Below, piece after piece: positions 16,314 through 24,896 of a stretch of 64,000 nt of DNA; the first letter of the stretch is position 1; each line of letters begins with the position of its first letter. The translations under genes and the position numbers were made by a program. The stretch comes from Lacrimispora saccharolytica (GTDB lineage: Bacteria; Bacillota; Clostridia; Lachnospirales; Lachnospiraceae). The notes beneath the pieces are model-generated. The model worked only from the letters and a program-made list of their open reading frames with translations. It ran no database searches and was not told the DNA's origin. The stretch lies in assembly GCA_016899975.1 (NCBI GenBank), contig JACJJN010000013.1, forward strand, positions 1-64,000. Direction: 5' to 3'.

Positions 16314-17516
16314 CTATTTCTCGTCGCACACCTGGAAAATGTAGAATTTCAGATAATAAGATTCCTCCGCTGCCCACAGGATCGGATGATCCGGCGCCTG
16401 GGTGCGGTATTCCACCTGGCGGAGACGCTTATGTACATTCTGTGCCGCCTGATGGATCGTCTTTGTGAACAGCTCATAGGTCATAAAATGCGAGCAGGAA
16501 CAGGTTGCCAGGTATCCCCCGTCCTTCACCAGTTTCATCGCTCTCCGGTTGATCTCCCGATAGCCCTTGACGGCATTTTTCACGGAGTTTCTGGATTTTG
16601 TAAACGCCGGCGGATCCAGAATGACAACATCATATTTCTCTCCCTGCTCTTCCAGCCTTGGAAGCAGTTCAAAGACATCTTCGCAGATAAATTTCACCCG
16701 ATCTTCCAGATGATTCAGCTTTGCATTCTTTCCCGCCTGTTCCACGCCCAGCTCGGAAGCATCCACGCCAGTCACTTCCCGCGCCCCGGCGATGCCGGCA
16801 TTCAGTGCAAACGAACCGGTATGCGTAAAGCAGTCCAGCACTCTCGCGTCCCTGCAGAGTCTCTGGATCGCCAGGCGGTTATATTTCTGGTCCAGGAAGA
16901 ATCCCGTTTTCTGCCCGTCCTTCACGTCCACCAGATAATGCACGCCGTTCTCGACAATTTCCACTTCCGTGTCGAAGGGCTCGCCGATAAATCCCTTGGC
17001 GCGCTCCATTCCTTCCTGTTCCCGGACCTTCGCGTCGCTTCTCTCATAAACACCCCGGACAGTTACTCCGTCCTCCAGCAGCACCTTTTTCAGCAGCGCG
17101 ACGATCGTCTCCTTCATCCGGTCAATTCCAAGCGCAAGAGACTGTACCACCAGCACATCCGAAAATTTATCCACCACAAGGCCCGGCAGAAAATCCGCCT
17201 CCCCGAAGATTACACGGCAGCTTGAGGTGTCCACCGTTTTTTTCCTGTATTCCCATGCGTCACGGACACGCATTTCCAGAAACGCCTCATCCACTTCCTG
17301 ATCCTTGTTTCTCGTCATCATACGGACACGGATCTTGGAATTCTCATTGATGAAGCCCCTGCCAAGAGGATAACCGTCAAAATCTCTGACGATCACCACA
17401 TCGCCGTTCTCAAAGCTTCCCATGACGGAAGCAATCTCATTATCAAAAATCCACAGCCCGCCGGACTTCAGCATTCTCCCTTCGCCCTTTTTCAGCGTTA
17501 CAACTGCATGACTCAT
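16314..17516 (-). CDS. Class I SAM-dependent rRNA methyltransferase (RlmI type)
   Basis: Predicted to methylate C5 of a cytosine in 23S rRNA. Residues 1-75 form a PUA RNA-binding domain (LKSGGLWIFDNEI). A central domain follows, then a Rossmann methyltransferase with VLDCFTHTGSFALNAG and the catalytic DPPAFTKS motif. The 400-residue length matches RlmI/YwbD. AAGGAGAG lies 9 bases upstream of the ATG. Confidence 0.93.
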   Translation of the reverse strand: MSHAVVTLKKGEGRMLKSGGLWIFDNEIASVMGSFENGDVVIVRDFDGYPLGRGFINENSKIRVRMMTRNKDQEVDEAFLEMRVRDAWEYRKKTVDTSSCRVIFGEADFLPGLVVDKFSDVLVVQSLALGIDRMKETIVALLKKVLLEDGVTVRGVYERSDAKVREQEGMERAKGFIGEPFDTEVEIVENGVHYLVDVKDGQKTGFFLDQKYNRLAIQRLCRDARVLDCFTHTGSFALNAGIAGAREVTGVDASELGVEQAGKNAKLNHLEDRVKFICEDVFELLPRLEEQGEKYDVVILDPPAFTKSRNSVKNAVKGYREINRRAMKLVKDGGYLATCSCSHFMTYELFTKTIHQAAQNVHKRLRQVEYRTQAPDHPILWAAEESYYLKFYIFQVCDEK

Positions 17517-17616
17517 CTTCTTTCTCTCCTTTTTTCTGCAAAATCACATCCGAACCAGATACATTCCATAAAAATTTTTTCTGCCGCCGCATGTTCTGTT
17601 GTCCATCACATTCCGA

Positions 17617-18522
17617 TTACAGTCCGGTTCCCTCAAACGCAGGGATAAAACTCTCCTTCGCCGTATCCCCTTCCTGTATAAAGGCATTGGTGACACCGAG
17701 GTCCAGTGCATAATCCACCAGCCGCTCATATTCCCGCTTCGTAACTTTCCGGTTCAAAGATTCCGGCAGGTTCGCTCCCTCCAATGGCGTATACTGGTTC
17801 ATCAGACTGAGGTATACTTCATCCCCATACGTTTCATACACATATTTCACCACTGCTTTTGCGTTTTTCAGCGCTCCCGGAAGCAGCAGATGGCGGACAA
17901 TAATCCCTTTCTGCATCATTCCTTCCCCGTCGAACACCGGCGTTCCCACCTGCTGAAACATCCGGTCAAGGGCTTTTTTTGCCTCTTCCGGATAATCCGG
18001 TGCCTGGGAATACCGGGCCGCCAGGGCGCTGTCTATATATTTGAAATCCGTCAGGTAAATATCCACGAGCCCCTCCATCCACCGCAGGGATTCTTCACCC
18101 TCGTAACCGCCGCAGTTGTAGACCACCGGAAGCTTCAGACCCTGATCCACGGCTCTTTGCAGCGCTTTGGAGATCCACGGCGCATAATGGGTCGGCGTCA
18201 CCAGATTAATATTATGGGCGCCCTGCTCCTGAAGCTCCAGAAAAATCTCTGTCAGCCGTTCCCAGGTGATCCGTCTTCCGGCATCCGCCCGGGCGATGGA
18301 CGCATTCTGGCAGTAAACGCACCGGAGCGTACATCCGCTGAAAAACACGGTTCCGGAACCTCTCTCTCCGGAAATACAGGGTTCCTCCCAGAAATGCAGC
18401 GCCGCCCGCGCCGCATACAGTTCTGCCGGAACCTTGCAGAAGCCGGTCTTTCCATGTTCCCGGTCCGCCCCGCAGTTTCTCGGGCAAAGCCTGCAGCCGG
18501 AATCAGTAAGCAAGGATCTCAT
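17617..18522 (-). CDS. Radical SAM protein, PflA-like
   Basis: A [4Fe-4S]/SAM radical enzyme, with the cluster motif CTLRCVYCQN (C-x3-C-x2-C). An N-terminal CRLCPRNCGADR and TGFC may bind a further cluster. The set resembles the PflA-like family often found alone in Firmicutes, whose substrate is unknown; no glycyl-radical enzyme is adjacent. Its start overlaps the methionine aminopeptidase stop by 20 bases, implying co-transcription. The product is 301 residues. Confidence 0.87.
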   Translation of the reverse strand: MRSLLTDSGCRLCPRNCGADREHGKTGFCKVPAELYAARAALHFWEEPCISGERGSGTVFFSGCTLRCVYCQNASIARADAGRRITWERLTEIFLELQEQGAHNINLVTPTHYAPWISKALQRAVDQGLKLPVVYNCGGYEGEESLRWMEGLVDIYLTDFKYIDSALAARYSQAPDYPEEAKKALDRMFQQVGTPVFDGEGMMQKGIIVRHLLLPGALKNAKAVVKYVYETYGDEVYLSLMNQYTPLEGANLPESLNRKVTKREYERLVDYALDLGVTNAFIQEGDTAKESFIPAFEGTGL

Positions 18523-19378
18523 ATCCGTCTTCCGTCACCGCCACCGTGACTTCCCACTGTGCCGAAGGAGCTCCGTCCTCCGTATAAACCGTCCAGTCAT
18601 TCTCCTCATCGATGAAAATTTCATCGGTTCCCAGATTGATCATCGGTTCAATGGTAAATACCATTCCCGGAACCAGCAGCATTCCCGTATCCCTTCGTGT
18701 CACATAGCTGACAAACGGATCTTCGTGGAATTCCAGGCCAACGCCGTGGCCGCCGATCTCCCTGACCACCCGATAGCCTTTCCCAAGGGCAAATTCATGG
18801 ATCGCAGCGCCCACATTTCCCAGTCGGTTGAACGGCCGTACTTCGGAAAGTCCGACCTGAATGGACTCCAGCGTATCTGCCACCAGTTTCTTATTTTCCT
18901 CCGGCACATTTCCGATGCAAAACATCCGGGAGGAGTCCGAAAAATATCCGTGATATATGGTAGAGACATCGACATTGATAATATCCCCGTCCTGCAGGAC
19001 CTCCTCTTCCGACGGAATCCCGTGACACACCACATCATTGATGGAGGTGCACACACTCTTTGGAAATCCCTCATAATTGAGCGGCGCAGGGATACCTCCC
19101 AGCTCCCGGGTCTTGCTGTCCACCAGGCGGTTGATCTCTTCGGTACTCATGCCTGCGTGAATATTCTCCGCCACATAGTCCAGTACAGCAATATTCACCT
19201 TTCCGCTGGTCCGGATTCCTTCAATCTGTTCCTGATTTTTAATAATCTTCCTCGGCGGGATCTTATACCCTCTCAATTTATAATTTCTGATCTTTTCATC
19301 CAGCTCCAGATGACAATCCTGGTACTTCTTTCCACTCCCGCACCAGCAGGGATCATTTTTTCCTATTCTTTTCCGCAT
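18503..19378 (-). CDS. map: Methionine aminopeptidase type I with N-terminal SEC-C zinc motif
   Basis: Removes the initiator Met from nascent proteins. The N-terminal SEC-C motif NDPCWCGSGKKYQDCH resembles the ribosome/SecA zinc finger. The catalytic domain carries the metal ligands: Asp in DGDIINVDVS, His in GGHGVGLEFHE, and Glu in FTIEP and WEVTVAVTEDG. The start at 19378 has AGGAAG 7 bases upstream; the ATG at 19405 lacks one. The product is 291 residues. A second, SEC-C-free copy elsewhere would be normal. Confidence 0.95.
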   Translation of the reverse strand: MRKRIGKNDPCWCGSGKKYQDCHLELDEKIRNYKLRGYKIPPRKIIKNQEQIEGIRTSGKVNIAVLDYVAENIHAGMSTEEINRLVDSKTRELGGIPAPLNYEGFPKSVCTSINDVVCHGIPSEEEVLQDGDIINVDVSTIYHGYFSDSSRMFCIGNVPEENKKLVADTLESIQVGLSEVRPFNRLGNVGAAIHEFALGKGYRVVREIGGHGVGLEFHEDPFVSYVTRRDTGMLLVPGMVFTIEPMINLGTDEIFIDEENDWTVYTEDGAPSAQWEVTVAVTEDGYEILAY

Positions 19379-19445
19379 GATTTTTCTTCCTATCCATTGT
19401 TTCATTGATTGTGTATCAATTCAATCTGCATCTTTCCTGCGCAGA

Positions 19446-19609
19446 CTAGTACAGCGAATATTAAACAACTGCTACATTCGCGCAGAATGCTTTTTCGAGT
19501 GTGCAGGTCAAAAAACGCAGGCGTAGCGGGCTACGCTGAGTATTTTTGATCTGTGCAATCGGGAAAGCAGGCAAGTGAAGGTGGTAGTTATTTAGTAGTC
19601 GCTGTACTA
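19446..19609 (+). mobile_element. MITE-like 164-bp element, copy 1
   Basis: The element starts CTAGTACAGCGAATATTAAA and ends TTTAGTAGTCGCTGTACTA, so its ends are terminal inverted repeats of about 30 bases (AGTACAGCGA-TA-TAAA-AAC-GC-ACATTC). The centre has GCGTAGC-GGG-CTACGC inside longer imperfect arms. The same sequence lies in reverse orientation at 20293-20455. No coding capacity. Confidence 0.85.
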
Positions 19610-19660
19610 ATACCAAATATACTTTACCACATTCTTCAAAAGATGCAAAGCAAAAAGAAA

Positions 19661-19709
19661 AGCATTGATTTTCGTATCTTCCATGGTTTAGCGATACGAA
19701 ATCAATGCT
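19661..19709 (-). terminator. Intrinsic terminator of the helical-protein gene
   Basis: AGCATTGATTTTCGTATC pairs with GATACGAAATCAATGCT (19693-19709) with one bulge, then TTTCTTTTTG on the minus strand. Confidence 0.85.
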
Positions 19710-19772
19710 CTGATGCTCACTTCTGTTTTCTTATGTTCTCAAAAATTTCTGCAAAAAACTCTGTATCTGATT

Positions 19773-20201
19773 TTACAAAAATTCCTTCAGCTTGTCGATA
19801 TTGTGTTCCTCAAACTTCTGAAGCTTCTCCATCAGGTTGCGGATTTCCTGTTCCGCGTCCTCGCAGTCGTTTAGATTTTTGATCGCGTCGATCACACCCA
19901 TATTGCTTCCCTGGATCATCATCTCCGCAATATGGGTCGTGGATTTATCCGTCAGCAGCTGCATATTAATCATCAGATACGTACTGATCTTGGAAAACGC
20001 ACTGATCTCTTTTTCATCAAAACCGTTCTCCTCCAGCATCCGGCGTGCCGTATCCTGAAATTCCTCATATCCCTGAAACTGAGCCTTCAGATGCTCCTTC
20101 AGTTCTTTATTCTCCACAATCCCCATCAGCTGACGAATGGAATCCACTCCCATCTGCGCGTTCTGGTAAACAAAATTTAACAGTCTGGCATTGTCATTCA
20201 T
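19773..20201 (-). CDS. Small all-helical protein, possible ferritin-like four-helix bundle
   Basis: 142 residues, strongly amphipathic and helical, Met/Gln/Glu-rich, with no signal peptide or membrane span. Four helices can be drawn (about 2-27, 31-54, 63-99, 107-140). The length and pattern recall DUF2383-like or spore-coat-type four-helix proteins, but the usual iron-ligand E-x2-H pair is not obvious, so no function is assigned. AAGGAG lies 9 bases upstream of the ATG. It is the only gene between two inverted MITE-like elements and has its own terminator. Confidence 0.75.
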   Translation of the reverse strand: MNDNARLLNFVYQNAQMGVDSIRQLMGIVENKELKEHLKAQFQGYEEFQDTARRMLEENGFDEKEISAFSKISTYLMINMQLLTDKSTTHIAEMMIQGSNMGVIDAIKNLNDCEDAEQEIRNLMEKLQKFEEHNIDKLKEFL

Positions 20202-20292
20202 GTGTATCTACTCCTTTTTGTGCTTCTTATTCAGAAGTATTCCCACACACTCTGACAATTATTCCCGGAATTCTTTTTCCTCCAGCCTTTCC

Positions 20293-20455
20293 AGTACAGC
20301 GACTACTAAATAACCGCCACATTCACTTGCCTGCTTTCCCGATTGCACAGGTCAAAAATACTCAGCGTAGCCCGCTACGCCTGCGTTTTTTGACCTGCAC
20401 ACTCGAAAAAGCATTCTGCGCGAATGTAGCAGTTATTTAATATTCGCTGTACTAG
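20293..20455 (-). mobile_element. MITE-like 163-bp element, copy 2 (inverted)
   Basis: Reverse complement of 19446-19609 with only scattered differences (for example TTATTTAA against TTAAACAA near one end). Its last bases CTGTACTAG overlap the TAG stop codon of hemB (20454-20452). Confidence 0.85.
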
Positions 20456-21435
20456 CCGATGATTCCCCGATCCATGCACGCTGCCAGTTCTTTCGCGAAA
20501 TAAGTAATATACAGCTGCGCGCCTGCACGGTAAGCGCCCACTGCCATCTCACACATGATCTTCTCCTCATCAATCCAGCCTTTGGCTGCCGCTGCCTTCA
20601 CCATCGAATACTCTCCGCTGACACTGTAGGCAGCCACCGGGATATTGGTGCATTCAGCAACCCGCGTGATCATATCCTGATAAGCCAGAGATGGTTTGAC
20701 AATGAGAAGGTCTGCGCCTTCCTCCACATCCAGAAGCGCTTCCTTGACGCCCTCCCGCTTATTATGGAAATCCATCTGATAGCTCTTTCTGTCGCCAAAG
20801 GACGGCGCGCTTCCCGCCGCATCCCGGAACGGTCCGTAGAACGAAGACGCATACTTCACCGCATAAGACATAATCGGCGTTCCCTTGTAGCCATTGGCGT
20901 CCAGCAGAGAACGAATAGCTCTGGTATGTCCGTCCATCATATCCGACGGAGCCACCATATCCGCTCCCGCCTGGGCATGAGAAAGCGCAGTCTTTGCCAG
21001 CAGCTCCAGCGTCGCGTCATTCTCCACCTCATGGCCGCACAGCACGCCGCAGTGACCGTGGGAGGTATACTCGCACATGCAAACATCGGTAATATAATAC
21101 AGATCCGGAAATTCTTTCTTCGCCAGGCGCAGAGCTTTCTGAATGATCCCGTCCTGGGCATAGGCGCCGGAGCCGACCTCATCCTTGACATCCGGAATTC
21201 CAAAGAGCAGAACACTGCCCACTCCGGCTTTCGTCAGTTCCTCCAGGCAGTACGGAAGCTGGTCCAGGGTATAACGATACTGTCCCGGCATGGACGGGAT
21301 CTCCTCCCGGATGTTCTTTCCTTCCCGCACAAACAGCGGATAAATCAGAGACGATTTATCCATACGTGTTTCCCGCACCATTTTTCTCAAAACTTCACTT
21401 CCGCGGAGACGCCGCGGCCTGATTGTCATATCCAT
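20452..21435 (-). CDS. hemB: Delta-aminolevulinic acid dehydratase (porphobilinogen synthase)
   Basis: Condenses two 5-aminolevulinates to porphobilinogen, the second common step of tetrapyrrole synthesis. The zinc ligands are in CMCEYTSHGHCG, and the Schiff-base lysines are in SYAVKYASSFYGPF and LLIVKPSLAY. The start at 21435 (MDMTIRPRRL) has AAGAAGG 6 bases upstream and gives about 327 residues. The stop codon lies in the end of a MITE-like element. With the genes at 21600-23024 it supplies siroheme. Confidence 0.96.
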   Translation of the reverse strand: MDMTIRPRRLRGSEVLRKMVRETRMDKSSLIYPLFVREGKNIREEIPSMPGQYRYTLDQLPYCLEELTKAGVGSVLLFGIPDVKDEVGSGAYAQDGIIQKALRLAKKEFPDLYYITDVCMCEYTSHGHCGVLCGHEVENDATLELLAKTALSHAQAGADMVAPSDMMDGHTRAIRSLLDANGYKGTPIMSYAVKYASSFYGPFRDAAGSAPSFGDRKSYQMDFHNKREGVKEALLDVEEGADLLIVKPSLAYQDMITRVAECTNIPVAAYSVSGEYSMVKAAAAKGWIDEEKIMCEMAVGAYRAGAQLYITYFAKELAACMDRGIIG

Positions 21436-21565
21436 AATCATCCTTCTTTCCAACAAAAAATTCAGGAAGCAGGTTTCCTTCGCTTCCTGAATCATTATAA
21501 TACTTTCTTTTCTTATATTCCAGTCTTTTCCTGACCCGGATGCCCAAAGACATTATATTCCCACA

Positions 21566-21590
21566 CGGTCTGCGCAGTAAATGCACAGCC
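21566..21590. repeat. GGTCTGCGCAGTAAATGC repeat
   Basis: CGGTCTGCGCAGTAAATGCA matches 58816-58838 (CGGTCCGCGCAGTAAATGCG). Partial members lie at 53723-53747 and 57080-57096. It sits between precorrin-2 dehydrogenase and hemB. Confidence 0.6.
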
Positions 21591-21599
21591 CCGACTGAA

Positions 21600-22070
21600 T
21601 CAGTACTCTCCCGGGGCATCCAGCAATTTTTCCAGTTTTATGCGCAGATCCTTAACTTTGCCGTGATCCACTCCTCCGGCATTGATCCCGATGACCGTCT
21701 CATCCTTCTGTACCACAGAGGGAAAATAGAAGTCACAGTCCTCTTTCCGGGAACAGTTATTCGCCAGCGCTCCTTCCGCCCTGGCTCTCTCACATAATCG
21801 GTGGTTTTCCTCCGGATCATCGGTACACGCAAGAAACAGAAAAAGATCTTCAAACGCTGCCTCCTGTGCCTTTCCGCGAAAAACGGTGATCCGGTCTTCC
21901 GCCGCCAGCTGCTCCAGTTCTTCACAGAGCACCGGCGCGGCAACCGTGATCTTCGGCTGAAAATTCAGCAGCGTACGAACCCTGCGGCAGGCGATGGTTC
22001 CACCGCCCGCCACCAGGATCCGTCTGCCCTCCAGCCGGAAAAAAACCGGAAAATACGGTACGTTTCCCAT
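21600..22070 (-). CDS. Precorrin-2 dehydrogenase (siroheme synthase N-terminal type)
   Basis: NAD-dependent oxidation of precorrin-2 to sirohydrochlorin on the siroheme route. It starts with the family opening PYFPVFFRLEGRRILVAGGG, whose GGG loop binds NAD. The conserved ANNCSRKEDCDFYFPSVV segment follows. At 156 residues it is shorter than CysG/Met8 and lacks the methyltransferase domain. It begins directly after the sulfite-reductase stop, so they are co-transcribed. Confidence 0.9.
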   Translation of the reverse strand: MGNVPYFPVFFRLEGRRILVAGGGTIACRRVRTLLNFQPKITVAAPVLCEELEQLAAEDRITVFRGKAQEAAFEDLFLFLACTDDPEENHRLCERARAEGALANNCSRKEDCDFYFPSVVQKDETVIGINAGGVDHGKVKDLRIKLEKLLDAPGEY

Positions 22071-23024
22071 TCAGCAGGTCGCTCCTCCCGTTTCATGGAG
22101 TTTCGCATCCAGAATCTCCTGCTTTCTCTCCAGCAGGTCATCGGAAAGAAGCTGTTTTTCCACATTTTCAAATCCCAGACGTTCGATGGTCGCTGCGAAA
22201 CGCTCGCCGGTCTTTCCCTGCTCGCGATACAGCAGCAGCGCTTTTTCAATCACATTGAGCGCCTCTTCCTTATCGGTAAAGATCCTGGAAATCGTCTTGC
22301 CCTTCGCTACCTGTTTGCCCCAGCGTCCGCCGATATAGATCCGGTATCCGGTCTGTCCGTCCTCGATCGCGTCAAAGTGACATTTTCCGATGCAGCGTCC
22401 GCAGTTGTTGCAGATGCTCTTGTCGATCTCCAGAACACCGTCCACAACTTTTGCCGCTTTCATGGGACAGGCTGCCTCAATGGAACATTTCTTACATCCG
22501 TTGCAGCTGTCTTCATCAAAATTCGGGATTCTCTGTCCGATGATACCCAGATCGTTCAGATCCGGTTTTACACAGTTATTGGGACATCCGCCCACCGCGA
22601 TTTTGAATTTGTGCGGAAGTTTTACCTCCCGATAGCCCTCATAGAACCGATGGTGGATTTCCTCCGACAGAGCGAAGGTATCGATCAGTCCATACTGGCA
22701 GGTCGTTCCCTTACAGGAAACCACCGGACGCACCTTGGAACCGGTTCCTCCGCAGCTCATGCCTGCCGCCTCGATCGCCGCCTTGAACTCGTCGATCTTT
22801 TCATAAGGAATTCCCTGCACCTCCACGGTCAGACGGGTGGTAAAGGTCACGATTCCGTTTCCATATTTCTCTGCCGCATCTGTGATCGCACGCATCTGAG
22901 CGGTGGTGATTTTTCCGTTTACAGTAATAATCCGGGCGGAAAAATTATCGGTTCCTTTGTTGCTCAGAAATCCCATTCCTTTTACTCGTTTTTCATCTGC
23001 TGCGCTTACTGTTAATGTTGCCAT
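22071..23024 (-). CDS. Siroheme/4Fe-4S sulfite (nitrite) reductase family protein with ferredoxin domain
   Basis: Predicted six-electron reductase acting on sulfite (or nitrite) in the cytosol. An N-terminal ferredoxin-like half-domain is followed by the siroheme-cluster motif CKGTTC...GGCPNNC. Two 4Fe-4S motifs (CNGCKKCSIEAACP and CNNCGRCIGKCHF) sit inside the C-terminal half. The 317-residue length and the inserted ferredoxin resemble the anaerobic AsrC/DsrA-like small enzymes rather than CysI. AAGGAG precedes the ATG. The siroheme-pathway gene is immediately downstream. Confidence 0.88.
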   Translation of the reverse strand: MATLTVSAADEKRVKGMGFLSNKGTDNFSARIITVNGKITTAQMRAITDAAEKYGNGIVTFTTRLTVEVQGIPYEKIDEFKAAIEAAGMSCGGTGSKVRPVVSCKGTTCQYGLIDTFALSEEIHHRFYEGYREVKLPHKFKIAVGGCPNNCVKPDLNDLGIIGQRIPNFDEDSCNGCKKCSIEAACPMKAAKVVDGVLEIDKSICNNCGRCIGKCHFDAIEDGQTGYRIYIGGRWGKQVAKGKTISRIFTDKEEALNVIEKALLLYREQGKTGERFAATIERLGFENVEKQLLSDDLLERKQEILDAKLHETGGATC

Positions 23025-23078
23025 ACACTTTCTCCTTTTCTTTTTCGTTCTGCCGCTGCCTCAAAAAAAGTCTGATTC

Positions 23079-24710
23079 CTATTCCGACAGTTCCACTTCA
23101 TTGACGCTCAGTCCGCCCTCCAGTACCTTCGTGTTGGTGTAGCCGTAATATTTCAGACGGTTCTGGGTCAGGTACGCCCGTTTTCCTTTGGCACAGACAA
23201 GCAAAATCTTTTCATCCTTTGCGATTCCCGGAACCTCTCCCTGAATCTCAGCCACATCCAGATACTGTGCGCCCTCAATACTCGGCGTCATTCCGCAGTC
23301 GATGACACGCCAGCCTTCTGCCTTTCCGTCCAGATACTCTTTCGGGCTCATGGTTTCCAGCTCACCGGCCATCTTATTCTCCAGAATGTTCACCGCCTGT
23401 GAAAACGGATGGATCGCTGTGGAGAACGGAGGAGCATAAGCCAGATCCATATCCTCCAGCTGGGACAGATCCGCCTTCAGAGTCAGCGCTGTCACCGCAA
23501 TATCCACAATCTTGTCCACTGCGCCCGGACCAACCACCTGAACGCCAAGGAATTTTCCGGTCTCCGCGTCGGCAGTCATCTTGATCACGAAGCTGCCCGC
23601 GCCCGGATAATAATGCGCCTTGTCATCCACAACACAGACCACACTGACCGGATGAAATCCCGCTTCCAGCGCCTGTGTCTCGGAAAGACCGGTACGTCCC
23701 ACATTCATGCCCGGAAGTTTGCACACACCGGTTCCCAGAACTCCCGCATACGGGCGGTTTTCCCCTGCCATATTTTTCGCTGTTCTGCGTCCCTCGATAT
23801 TCGCAGAGGATCCCATCGGAGACCATACCGTTTTTCCCGTGATCCGGTTGGTCACACTGGCACAGTCGCCCACCGCGTAAATATTTTCATCATTGGTCTG
23901 CATCTGTGCATTTACAGCAACCGTACCGTTCGGGTTCCGTTCAATGCCGCTGCCTTCCAGAAATGCCGTATTGGGACGGATACCAATGGACATAACGACC
24001 AGATCTGCCTTCATTCCCCGGCGGCTGGTCAGCACCTTCTCCACCTTGCCGTCTCCTTCCAGCCCTTCCAGCTTCGTTCCCGGGAACACCATGATCCCCG
24101 CATCCGCCAGACGGTTTTCCACATACTCCGCGATTTCCGGGTCAAATCCCGGCAGCGTATGCTCCGCCATATCGATCACAGAGACCCGGACGCCTCTCGC
24201 TGCCAGATTTTCCGCCACTTCCAGTCCGATGAATCCGCCTCCGACGACAACGGCACGTTTCGCGGGGATTTCGTTCACCGCATCACGAAGAGCATAGGCA
24301 TCCTCCGGCGTGCGCATATAGAATACATGTTCCAGATCCATCCCCGGAAGATTTGGGCGGATCGGGGAAGCTCCCGTCGCAAGTACCAGTTTATCATAGG
24401 AAAATTCCTGCTCCTGTCCGTCCTTCAGGCTGCGCGCTTTTACAACCTTCGCCTCACGGTCAATGGCAGTGGCTTCCATCTCCGTCAGGACCTCTGCTCC
24501 TGTCAGTCTGGAAAAGCTCTGCGGCGTGTTGACGATCAGCGCGCTTTTCTCCTGGATCACTTCTCCCACATAATAAGGAAGTCCGCATCCCGCATAGGAA
24601 ATCTCCTTGCTGCTGGTCAAAATGGTAACTTCACAGGATCTGTCTTCCCGTTTCAGCTTTGCGGCTACTTTGGTTCCGGCTGCCACACCGCCGATGATCA
24701 ATACTTTCAC
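23079..24710 (-). CDS. CoA-disulfide reductase-like FAD oxidoreductase with C-terminal rhodanese domain
   Basis: Pyridine nucleotide-disulfide reductase that may act on CoA disulfide, persulfides or polysulfide. FAD loop GGVAAGTKVAAKLKR, active Cys in SYAGCGLPYYVG, NAD loop VVGGGFIGLEVAENL and the second FAD motif YAVGDCA are all present. A rhodanese domain (about 455-540) has active Cys in LLVCAKGKRAYL. I choose GTG at 24710, preceded by AGAGGAG; the ATG at 24734 lies before that ribosome site. The set matches CoADR-Rhd enzymes of sulfur-reducing anaerobes. Confidence 0.93.
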   Translation of the reverse strand: MKVLIIGGVAAGTKVAAKLKREDRSCEVTILTSSKEISYAGCGLPYYVGEVIQEKSALIVNTPQSFSRLTGAEVLTEMEATAIDREAKVVKARSLKDGQEQEFSYDKLVLATGASPIRPNLPGMDLEHVFYMRTPEDAYALRDAVNEIPAKRAVVVGGGFIGLEVAENLAARGVRVSVIDMAEHTLPGFDPEIAEYVENRLADAGIMVFPGTKLEGLEGDGKVEKVLTSRRGMKADLVVMSIGIRPNTAFLEGSGIERNPNGTVAVNAQMQTNDENIYAVGDCASVTNRITGKTVWSPMGSSANIEGRRTAKNMAGENRPYAGVLGTGVCKLPGMNVGRTGLSETQALEAGFHPVSVVCVVDDKAHYYPGAGSFVIKMTADAETGKFLGVQVVGPGAVDKIVDIAVTALTLKADLSQLEDMDLAYAPPFSTAIHPFSQAVNILENKMAGELETMSPKEYLDGKAEGWRVIDCGMTPSIEGAQYLDVAEIQGEVPGIAKDEKILLVCAKGKRAYLTQNRLKYYGYTNTKVLEGGLSVNEVELSE

Positions 24711-24851
24711 AATATCGTCTCCTCTTTTGTGCATGTTTCCCGTTACAGATTTCTCATAATCTTTCCGCCAGCGGAACGGTTACGATTTTACCTTTTTTTA
24801 ACAATTTCTCATCTCTATTTTACTACTTGTTCTTTCATTTTGAAAATGATA

Positions 24852-24875
24852 TTATCTAATCATATTAATAGATAA
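24852..24875. promoter_or_regulatory. LysR-type operator palindrome
   Basis: A perfect TTATCTA-N10-TAGATAA inverted repeat lies in the divergent gap, 21 bases before the LysR ATG. It contains the T-N11-A pattern and is the natural binding site for the adjacent regulator. Confidence 0.65.
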
Positions 24876-24896
24876 AACCAATGATTGGAGATACCA

